Source: Ancylobacter dichloromethanicus
GTDB lineage: Bacteria > Pseudomonadota > Alphaproteobacteria > Rhizobiales > Xanthobacteraceae
Assembly: GCF_018390645.1 (NCBI RefSeq)
Contig: NZ_JAHBGC010000020.1
Span: 124,001-188,000 of the forward strand
DNA: 64,000 nucleotides
Direction of reading: 5' to 3'
Of the stretch, positions 29,459-39,833 are shown in pieces. The position numbers and the translations under genes are program-made. The number at the start of each line of letters is the position of its first letter. Position 1 is the first letter of the stretch. The notes below the pieces were generated by a model that was not told the origin of the DNA, ran no database searches, and worked only from the letters and a program-made list of their open reading frames with translations.

Positions 29459-31239
29459 AAGGCTTCCTCCCATGTCTTCGACAGCCGCATCGCGGTGTCG
29501 ATCAGGCCGACCATCGAATAGGTCTGCGGGATGTTGCCCCACAATTCGAGGGTCTGGTTGTCGATGTCCTCGGACAGCAGCCCGGCCGGGTTGCGCCGCG
29601 CCAGCAGGCTGGTGAACATCTCCCGCGCCTCGTCGCGGCGGCCGATCAGGTCGAGCGCGCCGGCGTACCAGAACGAGCAGATGGTGAAGGAGGTTTCCGG
29701 CAGGCCGAAATCGTCCTCGCCGGCGTAGCGCATCAGGTAGCCGTTGCGTTTCAGTTCGCGCCCGATGGTCTCCACGGTGGCGATGTAGTGCGGGTCGTCC
29801 GGGCGCACGAAGCCGAGTTCGGCCAGCAGCAGCAGGCTGGCGTCGAGCTGGCCGTCCTCCTGCGCGTCGACGAAGCTGCCCATCTTCTCGTCCCAGGCGA
29901 AGGACATGATGCGGGTGCGGATCTCGTTGGCGTGCCCGGACCAGAAACGCGCCCGGTCGGGCAGATCCAGCACCCGGGCGATGCGCGCCAGCCGGTCGCA
30001 GGCGGCCCAGCTCATCACCGCAGAGAAGGTGTGCACCCGGCGCTTGCCGCGCAGCTCCCACAGCCCGGCATCCGGCTCGAAGGCGAATTCCACCGCCCGC
30101 GCCCCGACCCCTTCCAGAAGCTCGAACAGCGCCTTGTCGCCGCGATTGGGCAGGCGTTCGTCGAAGAACATCTGCGCCGCCGCCAGCACGACATGGCCGT
30201 AGCCGTCATTCTGCACCTGCTCGCCGGCCTGGTTGCCGACGCGCACCGGGCCCATGCCCTGGAAGCCGGAAAGCGCGGGGGCGAAGCGCTCCTCCAGCGG
30301 CGTGCCGGGCACGATCGAATAGACCGGGGCGAGGCGGCCGGACGGCTCGGAGGCGATCACCGTGGTGAGGTAGCGTATGTAGTCCTCCATCGTGCGGGTG
30401 GCGCCGAGAATGTTCAGCGCCCGCACGGTGAAGTAGGAATCGCGCAGCCAGCAGTGGCGGTAGTCCCAGTTGCGGATCGAGTGCGGCGCTTCGGGGATCG
30501 AGGTGGTGAGCGCGGCGACGATGCCGCCGGTCTCCTCGAAGGCGCACAGCTTCAGCGAGATGGCGGCGCGGATCACCGCGTCCTGCCACTCATAGGGAAT
30601 GGAGAGGTAGCGCACCCATTCGTGCCAGTATTCGCGGGTCTTCTCCTCGAAGCCGCGGGTGGTGTCGGCGATGCTGGAGGGGAAGGGCTCGTCCGGCCCC
30701 AGCACCAGCGTCGCCGCCCGGTTGAGCACGAAGGGCCGCTCCTCCATCAGATAGACGATGGGCAGGTCGGTGGTGGCGCGCAGGGTGACGCTGTCGCCGG
30801 AGAAGCGCATGTGGTTGGAGCCGCGCACCGGCGCCGGGCGCTGTTCGCCCCAGTTGAAATGCGGGCGCAGGCGCAGCGTCACCCGGCACATGCCGGTGAT
30901 CGGCTCGATCCGGCGCACCAGCGTCGCCGGGCGGTAGATGCGGTCATAGAGCTTGAAGCGCGGGGCGAAGTCGGTGATCCGCAGCCTCGCGCCCTGGTCG
31001 TTCTCCAGAATGGTTTCGATGATGGCGGTGTTGGCCTGATAGCGCCGCGTCGCCTTGACCTGCCCCTCCAGCACCACGTCGCAGAAACCGGCCTCCGGTT
31101 CGGCGCCGCCGAGCAGCGAGGAGAAGATCGGGTCGCCGTCGATGCGCGGCCAGCAGCACCAGGCGATGCGGCCATTGGGGTCGATCAGCGCCGCGATGGT
31201 GCCGTTGCCGATGGCGGCCAGATCGAGATTGGTGCTCAC
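29443..31239 (-). CDS. Glycoside hydrolase family 15 (glucoamylase/trehalase-like) inside the ots operon
   Basis: The 598-residue protein has an N-terminal beta-sandwich domain (LDLAAIGNGTIAALIDPNGRIAWCCWPRIDGDPIF) and a C-terminal (alpha/alpha)6 barrel. The substrate motif IRNWDYRHCWLRDSYFTVRAL, the general-acid region GNQAGEQVQNDGYG and the general-base region PETSFTICSFWY are intact. GH15 members hydrolyse alpha-glucosidic bonds of starch, isomaltose or trehalose. No signal peptide is visible, so it is cytoplasmic. GTG 31239 overlaps the otsB stop as GTGA. Placement suggests control of the trehalose or glucan pool; trehalase activity is possible but not proven. Confidence 0.9.
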   Translation of the reverse strand: MSTNLDLAAIGNGTIAALIDPNGRIAWCCWPRIDGDPIFSSLLGGAEPEAGFCDVVLEGQVKATRRYQANTAIIETILENDQGARLRITDFAPRFKLYDRIYRPATLVRRIEPITGMCRVTLRLRPHFNWGEQRPAPVRGSNHMRFSGDSVTLRATTDLPIVYLMEERPFVLNRAATLVLGPDEPFPSSIADTTRGFEEKTREYWHEWVRYLSIPYEWQDAVIRAAISLKLCAFEETGGIVAALTTSIPEAPHSIRNWDYRHCWLRDSYFTVRALNILGATRTMEDYIRYLTTVIASEPSGRLAPVYSIVPGTPLEERFAPALSGFQGMGPVRVGNQAGEQVQNDGYGHVVLAAAQMFFDERLPNRGDKALFELLEGVGARAVEFAFEPDAGLWELRGKRRVHTFSAVMSWAACDRLARIARVLDLPDRARFWSGHANEIRTRIMSFAWDEKMGSFVDAQEDGQLDASLLLLAELGFVRPDDPHYIATVETIGRELKRNGYLMRYAGEDDFGLPETSFTICSFWYAGALDLIGRRDEAREMFTSLLARRNPAGLLSEDIDNQTLELWGNIPQTYSMVGLIDTAMRLSKTWEEAFWRGS

Positions 31240-32015
31240 GAATTCACGCGCTCCAGTGCGTTGGGAAGGTCGGTCAGCCAGCGGCGCACCTCGCCCGGCG
31301 AGGCCAGCCTGAAATCGGCCTGATCGGTGGGGCGGGAGCCGACCGCCAAAGCGAGGCCGCCGGCGGCGCGGACGGCACGGAAACCGTCCTCGTCGGTCAC
31401 GTCGTCGCCCAGGAACACCGGGCGGCGGCCGGTGAACAGCGCCGAATTCATCAGCTGCTCGACCGCCGTTCCCTTGTTGCGCCCGGCCTGCCGCACCTCG
31501 ATGACGCATTTGCCCTTGAGGAATTCGACGCCGCCGTCAATGCCGGTGCCGATCTCCATCACCTTGTCCATGATCGCCTCGCCGAATTGCGGCACGGCGC
31601 GGAAATGCACCGCCAGCGCCAGCGGCTTGTGCTCCACGAACACGCCGGGCCAGGCGGCGAGCACCTCGTCGAGCGCCTGTTCCAGCGGCTTGCGCCATTT
31701 CGGCAGCGGGATCGGCACCGAGGGAGCGTCGGGGGCGAGCCGCACCTCCGCCCCGTGCTGGCCGGAGGCGGCGAGCCGGGTCGGGGCGAAGCGGTGGTCC
31801 ATCCAGTCGATGGTGCGGCCCGACACCAGCGCCACCGCGCCGTCGAGCGCGAGCTGGAGCCGCGCCAGAAGGTCGGGCAGATCGGTGGGAATGCTCACGC
31901 CCTCGGGATGATCGGCATGTTCGATCAGGGTGCCGTCAATATCGAGGAACAGGGCCCAGTCGGGCTGTGGCAGCAGGGTGGTGCCGTATTCGGGTGCGGT
32001 TCGTGATCTCGCCAT
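31236..32015 (-). CDS. otsB: Trehalose-6-phosphate phosphatase
   Basis: OtsB dephosphorylates trehalose 6-phosphate to trehalose. The 259-residue HAD-superfamily protein has motif I DWALFLDIDGTLIEHADHP (nucleophile and acid Asp), motif II VALVSGRTIDWMDH, the cap-domain SGQHGAEVR, motif III lysine in KGKCVIEVRQAGRNKGTAVEQLM and motif IV FLGDDVTDEDGFRAV. ATG 32015 is at the family start; an in-frame upstream start would add 17 non-conserved residues. First gene of otsB-GH15-otsA, with an EcfG-type promoter 82 nt upstream. Confidence 0.96.
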   Translation of the reverse strand: MARSRTAPEYGTTLLPQPDWALFLDIDGTLIEHADHPEGVSIPTDLPDLLARLQLALDGAVALVSGRTIDWMDHRFAPTRLAASGQHGAEVRLAPDAPSVPIPLPKWRKPLEQALDEVLAAWPGVFVEHKPLALAVHFRAVPQFGEAIMDKVMEIGTGIDGGVEFLKGKCVIEVRQAGRNKGTAVEQLMNSALFTGRRPVFLGDDVTDEDGFRAVRAAGGLALAVGSRPTDQADFRLASPGEVRRWLTDLPNALERVNS

Positions 32016-32097
32016 GCTGTCGGTATACCTGCCAGGCTCCGGATCGTTGAGGTAATATGGTAGCAATCGCGTTCGGCGTCACCGCCGGCCTGCTGTC

Positions 32098-32122
32098 AAC
32101 GCCCAATGCGCGGCGGCGTTCC
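32098..32122 (-). promoter_or_regulatory. EcfG-type stress promoter for the otsB-GH15-otsA operon
   Basis: On the minus strand GGAAC (32122-32118), 16 nt, CGTT (32101-32098): exact match to the EcfG consensus, 82 nt before the otsB ATG. Trehalose genes are common EcfG targets. The rest of the 334-nt otsB/ettA gap shows no gene or other site I can support. Confidence 0.75.
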
Positions 32123-32349
32123 GGTACCCTTGCGGAAAACCGGCAGGGTGGAAACTGAAATCCGCGGGCGGCCGGCCCGGCGTTGGCGGGCGTGCCGTCG
32201 CGGCCTTCGACGCGCGAACGGGGCGGGGGCGCACCGTCCGGCCTTGCCGCTCACCGGGGAGCGGTTTACATAGCGGCCGACCCCACACCCGTTCACGCCG
32301 CGGCAGCGCGGCCCGATATCGGCTCGGCCCGAACGCGCAGGATTTGGAC

Positions 32350-34005
<1,656 letters not shown>

Positions 34006-34030
34006 CCACATGACCGGACGGAGGGCGGCG

Positions 34031-34798
34031 ATGGCCGAAGACTGGAACCCCGCCCTCTATCTCAAATTCGAGGACGAGCGCACCCGGCCGCCGCGCGACC
34101 TGCTGGCGCGGGTGCCGCTGAGCCAGCCCCGCCTTGTGGTCGATCTCGGCTGCGGGCCGGGCAATTCGACCGAGCTTCTGGTCCAGCGCTGGCCCGGGGC
34201 CGAGGTGACCGGGGTCGACAATTCCCCCGCCATGCTGGAGCAGGCCCGCGCGCGCCTGCCGGGCGCCCGCTTCGAGCTGGGCGATCTCGCCAACTGGCAG
34301 CCGGCGGAGGGCACCGACCTGCTGTTCGCCAACGCCGTGTTCCAGTGGGTGCCGGACCATCTCGACGTGCTGGCGCGGCTGGTGGCGGCGCTGCCGCCGG
34401 GCGGCGCGCTGGCGGTGCAGATGCCTGATAATGTCGAGGAGCCCTCGCACCGGCTGATGCGCGAGACCGCCGCCAGCGGGCCCTTCGCCGGCCGCCTCGA
34501 CGGCGCGGCGCGGGACCTGTTGCCCTCCGTCGGCGCCTATTACGACCGGCTGGCGCCGCTGGCCCGCCATGTCGACATCTGGCACACGCTCTACAACCAC
34601 CCGCTGGACGGCGCGCCGGCGATCGCCGACTGGTTCCGCTCCACCGCGCTGCGGCCCTATCTCGCCGCGCTGGAGGAGGGTGAGCGCCGCGCCCTCCTCG
34701 CCGACTACACGGCGCGGCTGGAAAAGGCGTACCCCGCGCGCGTCGATGGCAAGGTATTGCTGCGCTTTCCCCGGCTGTTCGTCGTCGCGGTGCGGTGA
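34031..34798 (+). CDS. tam: Trans-aconitate 2-methyltransferase
   Basis: Tam methylates trans-aconitate, an inhibitory by-product of the TCA cycle, using SAM. The 255-residue protein has the family start [29 protein letters not shown] motif [46 protein letters not shown] and [21 protein letters not shown] 34031 has GGAGG 7 nt upstream; an ATG at 34010 lacks one. It follows ettA by 25 nt and may be co-transcribed. Confidence 0.93.
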   Translation: MAEDWNPALYLKFEDERTRPPRDLLARVPLSQPRLVVDLGCGPGNSTELLVQRWPGAEVTGVDNSPAMLEQARARLPGARFELGDLANWQPAEGTDLLFANAVFQWVPDHLDVLARLVAALPPGGALAVQMPDNVEEPSHRLMRETAASGPFAGRLDGAARDLLPSVGAYYDRLAPLARHVDIWHTLYNHPLDGAPAIADWFRSTALRPYLAALEEGERRALLADYTARLEKAYPARVDGKVLLRFPRLFVVAVR

Positions 34799-34894
34799 GC
34801 CGGCACCGGGCCTACTGTCGCGCCCGTGGGGCGCCGTCGGAGCCTTTCCGACGAACCTTCACGCGAGCCGGACTCCGCTTCGCTCGAAGAGGGG

Positions 34895-35974
34895 CTAGCC
34901 CCAAAAGGCCTTCATCTCCGCCACATCGGCCCGCCCGCGTTCCTCGCCATTGGCGATGCAGGGCGCAATCCACTTTGGGTTCATGATGCTGTCGACATGG
35001 GAGACGCCCGGCAGCAGCCCGACCACCTTCAGAACCACATCGGTTCCCTGTGTCTTGAGGTCGGCAACCTCCTGCTGGAGCGTGTTGGGCAGGCCGGAGG
35101 TCCTCAGCCCGACCTTCGAGGCGTCGGAACTGCCGTCGGTCAGCGAGATCACCAGTGCCCTCTTTACGCCCGCCACCACGTCGCAATGCGTGCTGGTCTG
35201 GCAGATGCCGCCATCCATGCACAGGCGGTCCTGCAGCCAGGTCGGTCCCATGGAGCCCGGCAGCGAGGAACTCGCGGCACAGGCGTGGTTCGCCTCGATT
35301 CCCGATGTGTGAGAAACAATGAGGCGCTCGCCCGTGTAGCAGTCAATGGCCGTGGTGTAGAGCTTGGGCGAGGGCCACGTCTCTTGGCCTATCAGCTTCT
35401 TCACGGCGGTGTAATAGCTGTCCGGACCGGCGGCATTGCGTGCTGCCAGCGAGGCGCGCCCGATCGCCTGGATGGTGGCCGGATCGGCCTTTGAGGCGGC
35501 GGCGGCCATGTGCCGGGCGCGAAGCTGGCTGACATTGGGTGCCATGGTCGGGATCAACTCGGCAAAAAGATCCGGATATTTTCCGAGAAACGCCATTTCG
35601 TCGCCGAACTGATCCAGATGACCCGCAGTCAGCACGGCGCCAAGGAGAGAGCCGGCCGAGGTTCCCACCACGATGTCGGCGGTGGCGAGATCGACCCCTC
35701 CCGCACGCAGCGCGCGGATATAGCCGGCCATCCACGAGACGAGATAGGCACCGCCGCCGCCGAGCACGAGGCCACGTTCCTTGCCGGTGCCGAGGCGTGG
35801 CGTATAGGGAATGGGATGGGCGAGCCCGTCATTCCACGCATCCGTGTCGGGTTTGGCAGGTGTTGTGGCGCCGGGAGTTCCACTGTCGCCGGAAGATTGG
35901 GCCCGAGCGCTGGTCATGGGATTGAAAAGAGCGCCAGCGGCGCTCGCGATCAGAAGATCACGACGCTTGAACAT
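34895..35974 (-). CDS. Exported patatin-like phospholipase
   Basis: This 359-residue serine hydrolase has an N-terminal export signal (FKRRDLLIASAAGALFNPMTSARA; the RR pair before a hydrophobic stretch suggests Tat). The patatin elements are the oxyanion-hole glycines LVLGGGGAYLVSW, the nucleophile elbow IVVGTSAGSLLG (GxSxG) and the catalytic aspartate in LCMDGGI. It should cleave acyl chains of lipids in the periplasm or outside; the substrate is unknown. ATG 35974 is chosen as the start of the signal; GAGGGG lies 11 nt upstream. Base composition is slightly more A/T-rich than neighbours, so it could be a later acquisition. Confidence 0.87.
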   Translation of the reverse strand: MFKRRDLLIASAAGALFNPMTSARAQSSGDSGTPGATTPAKPDTDAWNDGLAHPIPYTPRLGTGKERGLVLGGGGAYLVSWMAGYIRALRAGGVDLATADIVVGTSAGSLLGAVLTAGHLDQFGDEMAFLGKYPDLFAELIPTMAPNVSQLRARHMAAAASKADPATIQAIGRASLAARNAAGPDSYYTAVKKLIGQETWPSPKLYTTAIDCYTGERLIVSHTSGIEANHACAASSSLPGSMGPTWLQDRLCMDGGICQTSTHCDVVAGVKRALVISLTDGSSDASKVGLRTSGLPNTLQQEVADLKTQGTDVVLKVVGLLPGVSHVDSIMNPKWIAPCIANGEERGRADVAEMKAFWG

Positions 35975-36171
35975 CAATGCAATAGGCCCCTCACCTCGTT
36001 GCGATCCCTTCAACTGCGATGGTCTGTTCCAAGTAAAACATTACCGTCGCGGGGTATCAACCCGCATGACCCGCTTTTTCCGTGCAATGTCCATCGGCGC
36101 CCGTCGGCAGACTCCGACCCGGCATCCCGCCACGGTTCACAGCCGGGGGCGATCCGGGTTATCTCAGGGGC

Positions 36172-37404
36172 ATGATGATCCGATCGCTCCGCCTGTCGCT
36201 TCTCGCCGCCGCCCTTTCACTTCTCTTCCTCGCCGCGCCGGCCCTCGCCGATGCCGGTTTCGACCGCTGGCTGGCGGCGCAATGGCCGGCGGCGCAGGCA
36301 ATGGGCATTTCCCGCGCCACCTTCGCGCGCGAGACCGCCGGGCTGGAGCCGGATTACGGGCTGCCCGACCTCGCGCTGCCCGGCAAGCCGAAGGCGCCGG
36401 ACCGGCAGGCGGAATTCGTGCAGACCCCGGCCGCCTATGTCTCCGACAAGGCGATCGCCAGCTATGCCGCGCGCGGGCGCAAGCTCGCCCGGCAATATTC
36501 CGCCGAACTCGACGCCATCGAACGGCGCTTCGGCGTGCCGGGGCCGATCCTGCTCGCGATCTGGGCGCGCGAGACCTCCTATGGCGGCGCCAAGCTCAGC
36601 CATGACGCGCTGCGGGTGCTGGCGACGCAGGCCTATGTCGGGCGGCGCAAGGACGAGTTCCGCGCCGAGTTTCTCGCCGCGCTGAAGATCCTCGACGAGG
36701 GGCACGTGACCCGCGCCGGGATGAAGAGTTCCTGGGCCGGGGCGATGGGGCTGACCCAGTTCCTGCCCACCGGCTACCTCGCCTATGGAGTCGATCTCGA
36801 CGGCGACGGCACCGCCAATATCTGGACGTCGGTGCCCGAGGCGCTGGCCGCCACCGCCAGCCTGCTGGCCGAGAAGGGCTGGCGGAAGGGCAGGCGCTGG
36901 GCCTATGAGATCACGCTGCCGGCCGGCTTCGACTGCACGCGGGCGGAGCCCGAGACCACGCTTCCCATCGGCGAGTGGCTGAAGCGGGGGGTGAAGATCG
37001 CCGACGGGCGCCGCGTGCCGCCCTCCGCGCTGAAGGACGAGGCGTCGATCATCATGCCGGCGGGGCCGCACGGGCCGGCCTTCCTGACGCCCGCCAACTA
37101 CTTCGTGCTGAAGAGCTACAATTTCGCCGACCTCTACGTGCTCTATGTCGGCCATCTCGCCGACCGCATCGAGGACGACCGGCCCTTCGCCCGCGACTGG
37201 TCGGACATCGCGCTGGTGAAGACCCGCGATCTCGAATTCATGCAGAAGGTGCTGGCCCGCGAGGGCTATTATGCCGACAAGGTCGACGGCAAGGCGGGGA
37301 TGAAGACCCGCGCCGCGCTGGGCGCCTACCAGAAGGCCAATGGCCTCGCGCTCGACTGCTGGCCGGACGCCGCGGTGCTGCAGCACATGAAGCGCGGCGG
37401 GTAA
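36172..37404 (+). CDS. Lytic murein transglycosylase (MltB family) with peptidoglycan-binding domain
   Basis: The 410-residue protein has a signal peptide (LLAAALSLLFLAAPALA), an SLT_2/MltB catalytic domain (about 30-330) and a C-terminal PG_binding_1 domain (about 345-405, LEFMQKVLAREGYYADKVDGKAGMKTRAALGAYQKANGL). The catalytic Glu lies in ILLAIWARETSYGG, and SWAGAMGLTQFLPTGYLAYGVDLDGDG is typical. It cleaves the glycan strand to give 1,6-anhydro-muropeptides in the periplasm. ATG 36172 (another at 36175) starts the signal peptide. Confidence 0.94.
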   Translation: MMIRSLRLSLLAAALSLLFLAAPALADAGFDRWLAAQWPAAQAMGISRATFARETAGLEPDYGLPDLALPGKPKAPDRQAEFVQTPAAYVSDKAIASYAARGRKLARQYSAELDAIERRFGVPGPILLAIWARETSYGGAKLSHDALRVLATQAYVGRRKDEFRAEFLAALKILDEGHVTRAGMKSSWAGAMGLTQFLPTGYLAYGVDLDGDGTANIWTSVPEALAATASLLAEKGWRKGRRWAYEITLPAGFDCTRAEPETTLPIGEWLKRGVKIADGRRVPPSALKDEASIIMPAGPHGPAFLTPANYFVLKSYNFADLYVLYVGHLADRIEDDRPFARDWSDIALVKTRDLEFMQKVLAREGYYADKVDGKAGMKTRAALGAYQKANGLALDCWPDAAVLQHMKRGG

Positions 37405-37420
37405 GGCCGGGCCCGACGCC

Positions 37421-38362
37421 TCAGCGCGGCATGCGGTTGATGACGCGCAGGTCGGTGGTGACCGCGAGATCGACGGCGGAGAGCCAGAACACCTCGCCCT
37501 CGCTGTCCTCGGTGTCGAGCCAGAGGAAGGGAAGGTTGGGGTATTCGGCCTCCAGTATCGCCTTGCCGGTGCCGATCTCGCAGATCATGCCGCCGCCGGA
37601 CGACAGATGGTCGGGGGCGGCGGCGAGGATGCGGCGCACGATATCCAGCCCGTCCGGCCCGCCATCGAAGGCAAGGCTCGGCTCGTGGCGGTATTCCGCC
37701 GGCAGCGCCGCCATCGCCTCTGCGTCGACATAGGGCGGGTTGGTGATGATGAGGTCGTAGACCTCGCCGCCGAGCGGGGCGAACAGGTCGCCCTCGATGA
37801 GCCGCACCCGCTCGCCCAGCCCGTGCTCGGCCACGTTCTCGGCGGCCAGGGCGAGGGCGTCGGGCGAGAGGTCGACACCGTCCACCCGCGCATTGGGGAA
37901 GGTCATGGCGGCGAGGATGGCGAGACAGCCCGAGCCGGTGCACAGGTCGAGCACCCGGCCCACCGTCTCCGGCTGCGGCACCAGCGAGAAGTCGCCGCCG
38001 GTGAACAGTTCGCCGGCCATCAACTCGCCGATGAAGGAGCGCGGCACGATGGCGCGCGGGTCGGAGCGGAACGGCACGCCGCCAATATAGGTCCTGCCGA
38101 GCAGGTAGGCCGCCGGCTGGCGGGTGGTGCAGCGCCGCTCGATGAGGTCGGCGAGGCGGGCGCGTTCCTCCCCCGTCAGCCGGGCGTCGAGCCAGGGCGA
38201 GAGGTCGTCCACCGGCAGGTGCAGCGCTTCCAGCACCATGAACGCTGCCTCGTCCAGCGCCTCGCCGGTGCCATGGCCGAAGGCCAGCCGGGCCGCGGTG
38301 AAGCGGCTCACCGCGTAGCGCACGAAATCCCTGACCGTGCGCAGATCGTCCGCTGCCGTCAT
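37421..38362 (-). CDS. prmB: Ribosomal protein L3 N5-glutamine methyltransferase
   Basis: PrmB methylates a glutamine of ribosomal protein L3. The 313-residue protein has an N-terminal helical domain (DLRTVRDFVRYAVSRFTAARLAFGHG) and a Rossmann methyltransferase with VLDLCTGSGCLAILAA (SAM loop) and the glutamine-methylating IITNPPYVDAEAM motif. PrmB is favoured over the release-factor enzyme PrmC because of the conserved start and the GVPFRSDPRAIVPRSFIGELM region typical of PrmB. ATG 38362 starts the conserved domain. It is convergent with the lytic transglycosylase. Confidence 0.9.
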   Translation of the reverse strand: MTAADDLRTVRDFVRYAVSRFTAARLAFGHGTGEALDEAAFMVLEALHLPVDDLSPWLDARLTGEERARLADLIERRCTTRQPAAYLLGRTYIGGVPFRSDPRAIVPRSFIGELMAGELFTGGDFSLVPQPETVGRVLDLCTGSGCLAILAAMTFPNARVDGVDLSPDALALAAENVAEHGLGERVRLIEGDLFAPLGGEVYDLIITNPPYVDAEAMAALPAEYRHEPSLAFDGGPDGLDIVRRILAAAPDHLSSGGGMICEIGTGKAILEAEYPNLPFLWLDTEDSEGEVFWLSAVDLAVTTDLRVINRMPR

Positions 38363-38490
38363 TGCATGTCTCCCGGTTTGGCGCCCACCGTCAGCACGGC
38401 GGGGCGGCGAATGCAAGCCGGGGGCATGTCCGCCTGGGGATAGCCGCCCGGGATAGCCTTGCGCGGCGACGTCGGGCCGCGCCGGCACGC

Positions 38491-38613
38491 GCGGGCTTGT
38501 CATCGCCGCGTGACAAGCCTGCCCCAGCGCCAGCGAACACGCGGGCTTGTCATCGCCGCGTGACAAGCCTGCCCCAGCGCCAGCGAATGCGCGGGCTTGT
38601 CATCGCCGCGTGA
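38491..38613. repeat. 50-bp tandem repeat with hairpin, 2.5 copies
   Basis: The units start at 38491, 38541 and 38591 with GCGGGCTTGTCATCGCCGCG; the first two are near-identical over 50 nt and the third is cut short after 23 nt. Each full unit contains the inverted repeat GGCTTGTCA ... TGACAAGCC with an 8-nt loop. It lies in the 293-nt intergenic region between prmB and the 94-aa gene. Confidence 0.85.
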
Positions 38614-38655
38614 CGGGACGATAGGATGAAGCCCACTCACGCATGGGGAATCCGC

Positions 38656-38940
38656 ATGGCCGAGGTGCCGGACGACGAAATCACGCTGGTCATCGACCGT
38701 TCGGTCGCTGTCGTGCTGTTCGAGTTCCTCTCGCGCACGGTGGATGATGCCGATGGCGAGGCGCTGGTCGACTTCATCGAGGACGAGGCGGAGATTCCCG
38801 CCTTGTGGGCGCTGCTGGCAGGGCTGGAAAGCGTGCTGACCGAGCCGATGGCGGAAGATTACGAGCGCCGCGTGGTGGCGGCCCGCGACGCGGTGATGAA
38901 GCGCTTCGGCGGGGCGTTTTCCGGCAAAGGCGACGATTAG
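38656..38940 (+). CDS. Hypothetical acidic protein, 94 residues
   Basis: I do not recognise a family. It is acidic, with AEVPDDEITLVIDRSVAVVLFEFLSRTVDD near the start, then a helical body (ALVDFIEDEAEIPALWALLAGLESVL) and a C-terminal basic-ended helix. No signal peptide or membrane helix. ATG 38656 is preferred to one at 38626 because GGGGAA lies 6 nt upstream. Codon use looks like neighbouring real genes. It is flanked by a 50-bp repeat upstream and a 16-bp repeat starting in its stop region. Confidence 0.75.
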   Translation: MAEVPDDEITLVIDRSVAVVLFEFLSRTVDDADGEALVDFIEDEAEIPALWALLAGLESVLTEPMAEDYERRVVAARDAVMKRFGGAFSGKGDD

Positions 38941-38990
38941 AGCCGGCAACGATTAGAGCCGGTGACGACTGGAACCGGTGACGACTGGGG
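38933..38990. repeat. 16-bp tandem minisatellite over the stop codon of the 94-aa gene
   Basis: Units at 38933, 38949, 38965 and a partial at 38981 share ACGA(T/C)T(A/G)(G/A)A(G/A)CCGG(C/T)(A/G). The first unit contains the TAG stop codon of the preceding gene. Confidence 0.75.
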
Positions 38991-39004
38991 CGGTTGACTG
39001 CGCC

Positions 39005-39832
39005 TCAGGGCGTCGCGCCGGCCGGCGCCGCCTTGGGGGCACCGGTCGTGTTCGAGCGCACATCGGCGGAACGCTGCTGCGATTCGATGTTGGCGACGAC
39101 GGCGCGGCCGAGGTCGCGGGCGAAGCAGTCATAGCCCCAGTCGTTCATGTGGAACCTGTCCTTCCAGAGGAAGGAGTCGAAGCCCATCGACGCCTTTTCA
39201 TGCCAGTCGCGCATCAGCGCGAAGCGATGATAGACCGCCACGCCTTCCTCGGCGGCCACGCTGGCGATGAGGTTCACCATCGGCCCGCTATCGGCGTCGG
39301 CCAGCACGCGCGGCGCGTATTGCGGGTCGACCAGCACCAGATCGGCGCCGATCGCCTTCACCCGCGCGATCGCCTGGTGCAGCAGGCCGGCGGCGGAGGC
39401 GAGGCCGCCGTCGCGGAACAGCGCGTTCACCCCGGACTGCCAGATCACCAGCGTCGGCGTGTAGGCGGCGACGTCGGTGTCGAACCGCGCCAGCATCTCG
39501 GGCGCGTCCTGCCCGTTGATGCCGCGATTGACCACCGTGATGTCGGCGCCGGGAAAGCGCGCGCGCAGCAGGGCCTGCAGCCGGCTGGGATAAGAGGCGC
39601 CCGGCGCGCTGGCGCCGGCCCCGGCGGTGGACGAGGAACCGATGGCGACGATCACCACCTTCTCGCCGGCGCGCAGCCGGGCGGCGGTGCGGGCGAGCGG
39701 CGCGTTCAGCCGGGCCGGCGTCTTCGAGGAGGGGCAGCCGGCCGGGATCACCGTCTGGCCGAGAGCCGGCGGTGCGGCGGCGGCGAGGAGGATGGCGGAC
39801 AAGGCGAGCGGGGCGAGAAGGCGCAGAGGCAT
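39005..39832 (-). CDS. Exported SGNH/GDSL hydrolase, catalytic residues intact
   Basis: The 275-residue protein has a Sec signal peptide (LLAPLALSAILLAAAAPPALG) and all four SGNH blocks: the serine in VAIGSSSTAGAG, the glycine in VVNRGINGQ, the asparagine in IWQSGVNALF and the Asp/His pair in KDRFHMNDWGY. This fold serves as esterase or acyltransferase on sugars in the periplasm. It is the last gene of hdeD-opgC-SGNH-SGNH, 1 nt after the previous stop, which suggests it adds or removes acyl groups on the polysaccharide modified by OpgC. The exact activity is not determined. Confidence 0.85.
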   Translation of the reverse strand: MPLRLLAPLALSAILLAAAAPPALGQTVIPAGCPSSKTPARLNAPLARTAARLRAGEKVVIVAIGSSSTAGAGASAPGASYPSRLQALLRARFPGADITVVNRGINGQDAPEMLARFDTDVAAYTPTLVIWQSGVNALFRDGGLASAAGLLHQAIARVKAIGADLVLVDPQYAPRVLADADSGPMVNLIASVAAEEGVAVYHRFALMRDWHEKASMGFDSFLWKDRFHMNDWGYDCFARDLGRAVVANIESQQRSADVRSNTTGAPKAAPAGATP

Positions 39833-39833
39833 G

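Noticed and set aside
38491-38613. CRISPR array
   Set aside because: The 50-bp units are near-identical throughout, with no variable spacers, only about 2.5 copies and no cas genes.
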